64,000 bases of DNA from Sphingobacterium spiritivorum ATCC 33861. Lineage in GTDB: Bacteria > Bacteroidota > Bacteroidia > Sphingobacteriales > Sphingobacteriaceae. Under the pieces are notes generated by a model, which had not been told where the DNA came from, ran no database searches, and saw nothing but the letters and a program-made list of their open reading frames with translations. The stretch is from contig NZ_GL379773.1 of the NCBI RefSeq assembly GCF_000143765.1, positions 1-64,000 on the forward strand, read 5' to 3'. This document shows positions 63,261 through 64,000 of the stretch, piece after piece (the first letter of the stretch is position 1; every line of letters starts with the position of its first letter). The translations under genes were made by a program, and so were the position numbers.

Positions 63261-63830
63261 ATGCACGAAATCGAGCCTTTTTATAATTGGAGAGACTATT
63301 ATATTGCCTCTGAAGATGAACTGTCCCCTTTTTACGGAACGATCTATAACGAGTTTGAATACGACAAACAGATTTATAATTTTTTACTTCATCCGCAGTG
63401 GGATCACTTTGGCTCTTCCACCCTGTACCTCAAGGTTTTGTATGTAGATTACGACAAGGGATATACTATTATTGAATTTATCGGAGAGTGGAATGATGCC
63501 ATCTATAATGACATTATGCTGCTGAAAAGAGAATTAATAGACCTGATGATCGATGAAGGAATTAACAAATTCATTTTAATAGGTGAAAATGTGCTCAATT
63601 TCCATGCTTCCGATGATCTTTATTATGAAGAATGGTTTCAAAATATAGAGGACGGATGGATTGCAGGGCTCAACTTCAGGTCACATGTCATCGAAGAATT
63701 TAAGTCTCATAATATAGACTATTACATCAATTTCGGCGGAATATTCGATCAGATGCCATGGCGTACCCTGAAACCAAAACAGCTATATCATCATGTGAAT
63801 GAACAGCTGACGAGAAGACTGGGCTATTAG
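63261..63830 (+). CDS. Conserved hypothetical cytosolic protein
   Basis: The 189-residue acidic protein has no signal peptide, membrane segment or cysteine. It is very rich in Tyr, Trp, Asp and Glu (for example YNWRDYYIASEDE near the start and QHVNEQ-like helices at the end). A strand-helix arrangement (YTIIEFIGEWND, LMIDEGINKFILIGENV) suggests a compact alpha/beta fold similar to STAS-like or SpoIIAA-like proteins, but I cannot name a family. The gene stands alone between the S41 protease and the gene starting at 63986. Confidence 0.75.
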   Translation: MHEIEPFYNWRDYYIASEDELSPFYGTIYNEFEYDKQIYNFLLHPQWDHFGSSTLYLKVLYVDYDKGYTIIEFIGEWNDAIYNDIMLLKRELIDLMIDEGINKFILIGENVLNFHASDDLYYEEWFQNIEDGWIAGLNFRSHVIEEFKSHNIDYYINFGGIFDQMPWRTLKPKQLYHHVNEQLTRRLGY

Positions 63831-63952
63831 CAGTTGTATCTGCCGGTATCCGCAATAATCCATATAAAAACAGTATACACAAAATGATCTGCGGATGATA
63901 AGCCGTCCTTACAATCTGACAGATATCATTTTCGGTTTAAGGTTTAGTTCAT

Positions 63953-63960
63953 TAACTTTG
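63953..63960 (+). promoter_or_regulatory. Promoter -7 box of the gene at the right edge
   Basis: TAACTTTG followed by TG is a full TAnnTTTG match, with TTTT 20 nt upstream as a weak -33. It lies 25 nt before the ATG at 63986. Confidence 0.6.
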
Positions 63961-63985
63961 TGAGATAACAATAAATATAAATACT

Positions 63986-64000
63986 ATGTCATTTAGAATC
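63986..64000 (+). CDS. First codons of a gene cut by the window edge
   Basis: ATG with five codons (MSFRI) follows a good promoter and an A/T-rich leader. From memory, class II fumarate hydratases of Bacteroidota often begin with MS(F/Y)RI followed by an acidic-basic stretch, so fumC is one candidate. Five residues cannot establish it. Confidence 0.4.

Overview
The window looks like a chromosomal segment of a Bacteroidota member, most likely Sphingobacteriaceae close to Sphingobacterium. Visible grounds are two SusC/SusD pairs, an ECF sigma/FecR pair, many secreted TlpA-like proteins, TAnnTTTG promoter elements, almost no Shine-Dalgarno sequences, and Bacteroidota-type forms of GlyRS, OmpP1 and lipoprotein SGNH hydrolase. 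The genus is my inference from recall; no search was run. I see no rRNA, tRNA, CRISPR array, prophage or transposase.

Layout. 1-356: two tandem leftward promoters for a gene outside the window. 357-1175: DUF1080 lipoprotein. 1359-14494: a nutrient-uptake and signalling block on the minus strand (FecR, SusC with STN domain, SusD, then four paralogous TlpA-like thioredoxin proteins), with the ECF sigma gene divergent from fecR. 14495-18385: an accessory-looking stretch with four tandem near-identical genes for a secreted protein I do not recognise, palindromic repeats at both ends of the array, 273-bp repeat units that carry decayed copies of the 3' end of the neighbouring gcdH gene, and a 12-copy octanucleotide repeat. 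18386-22626: lysine degradation (gcdH divergent from amaB-lat). 22770-30188: a second SusC/SusD pair behind two identical LacI-type palindromes, then a GMC oxidoreductase with its gluconate-dehydrogenase-type small subunit.

30290-35622: HAD phosphatase, FAH-family hydrolase, M23 peptidase, Bcp and GlyRS. 35668-44055 (minus): M64 peptidase, AraC regulator, a thioredoxin-fold lipoprotein without its CxxC, and GH95 and GH29 alpha-L-fucosidases. 44248-48586: catalase behind an inverted repeat, a siderophore-interacting ferric reductase, MetZ and Tpx. 48750-53669: OmpP1/FadL porin, SGNH lipoprotein, OsmC protein, a small lipoprotein and a DUF2157-like membrane protein. 53845-64000: UvrA, MutL, an active and a degenerate rhomboid, an EEP-family protein, an S41 protease, a conserved acidic protein and the first codons of a further gene.

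The genes form three functional themes: TonB-dependent glycan or peptide uptake with periplasmic redox and glycosidase helpers; amino-acid metabolism (lysine breakdown, methionine synthesis); and oxidative-stress and DNA-repair housekeeping. The part least explained by known families is 14.5-18.4 kb. Several starts were moved downstream of the longest reading frame because a promoter element or a signal peptide fixes them (4333-5733, 5735-7153, 16913-17623, 39752-42082, 51416-51832, 53845-56685, 59516-60391, 61509-63101).
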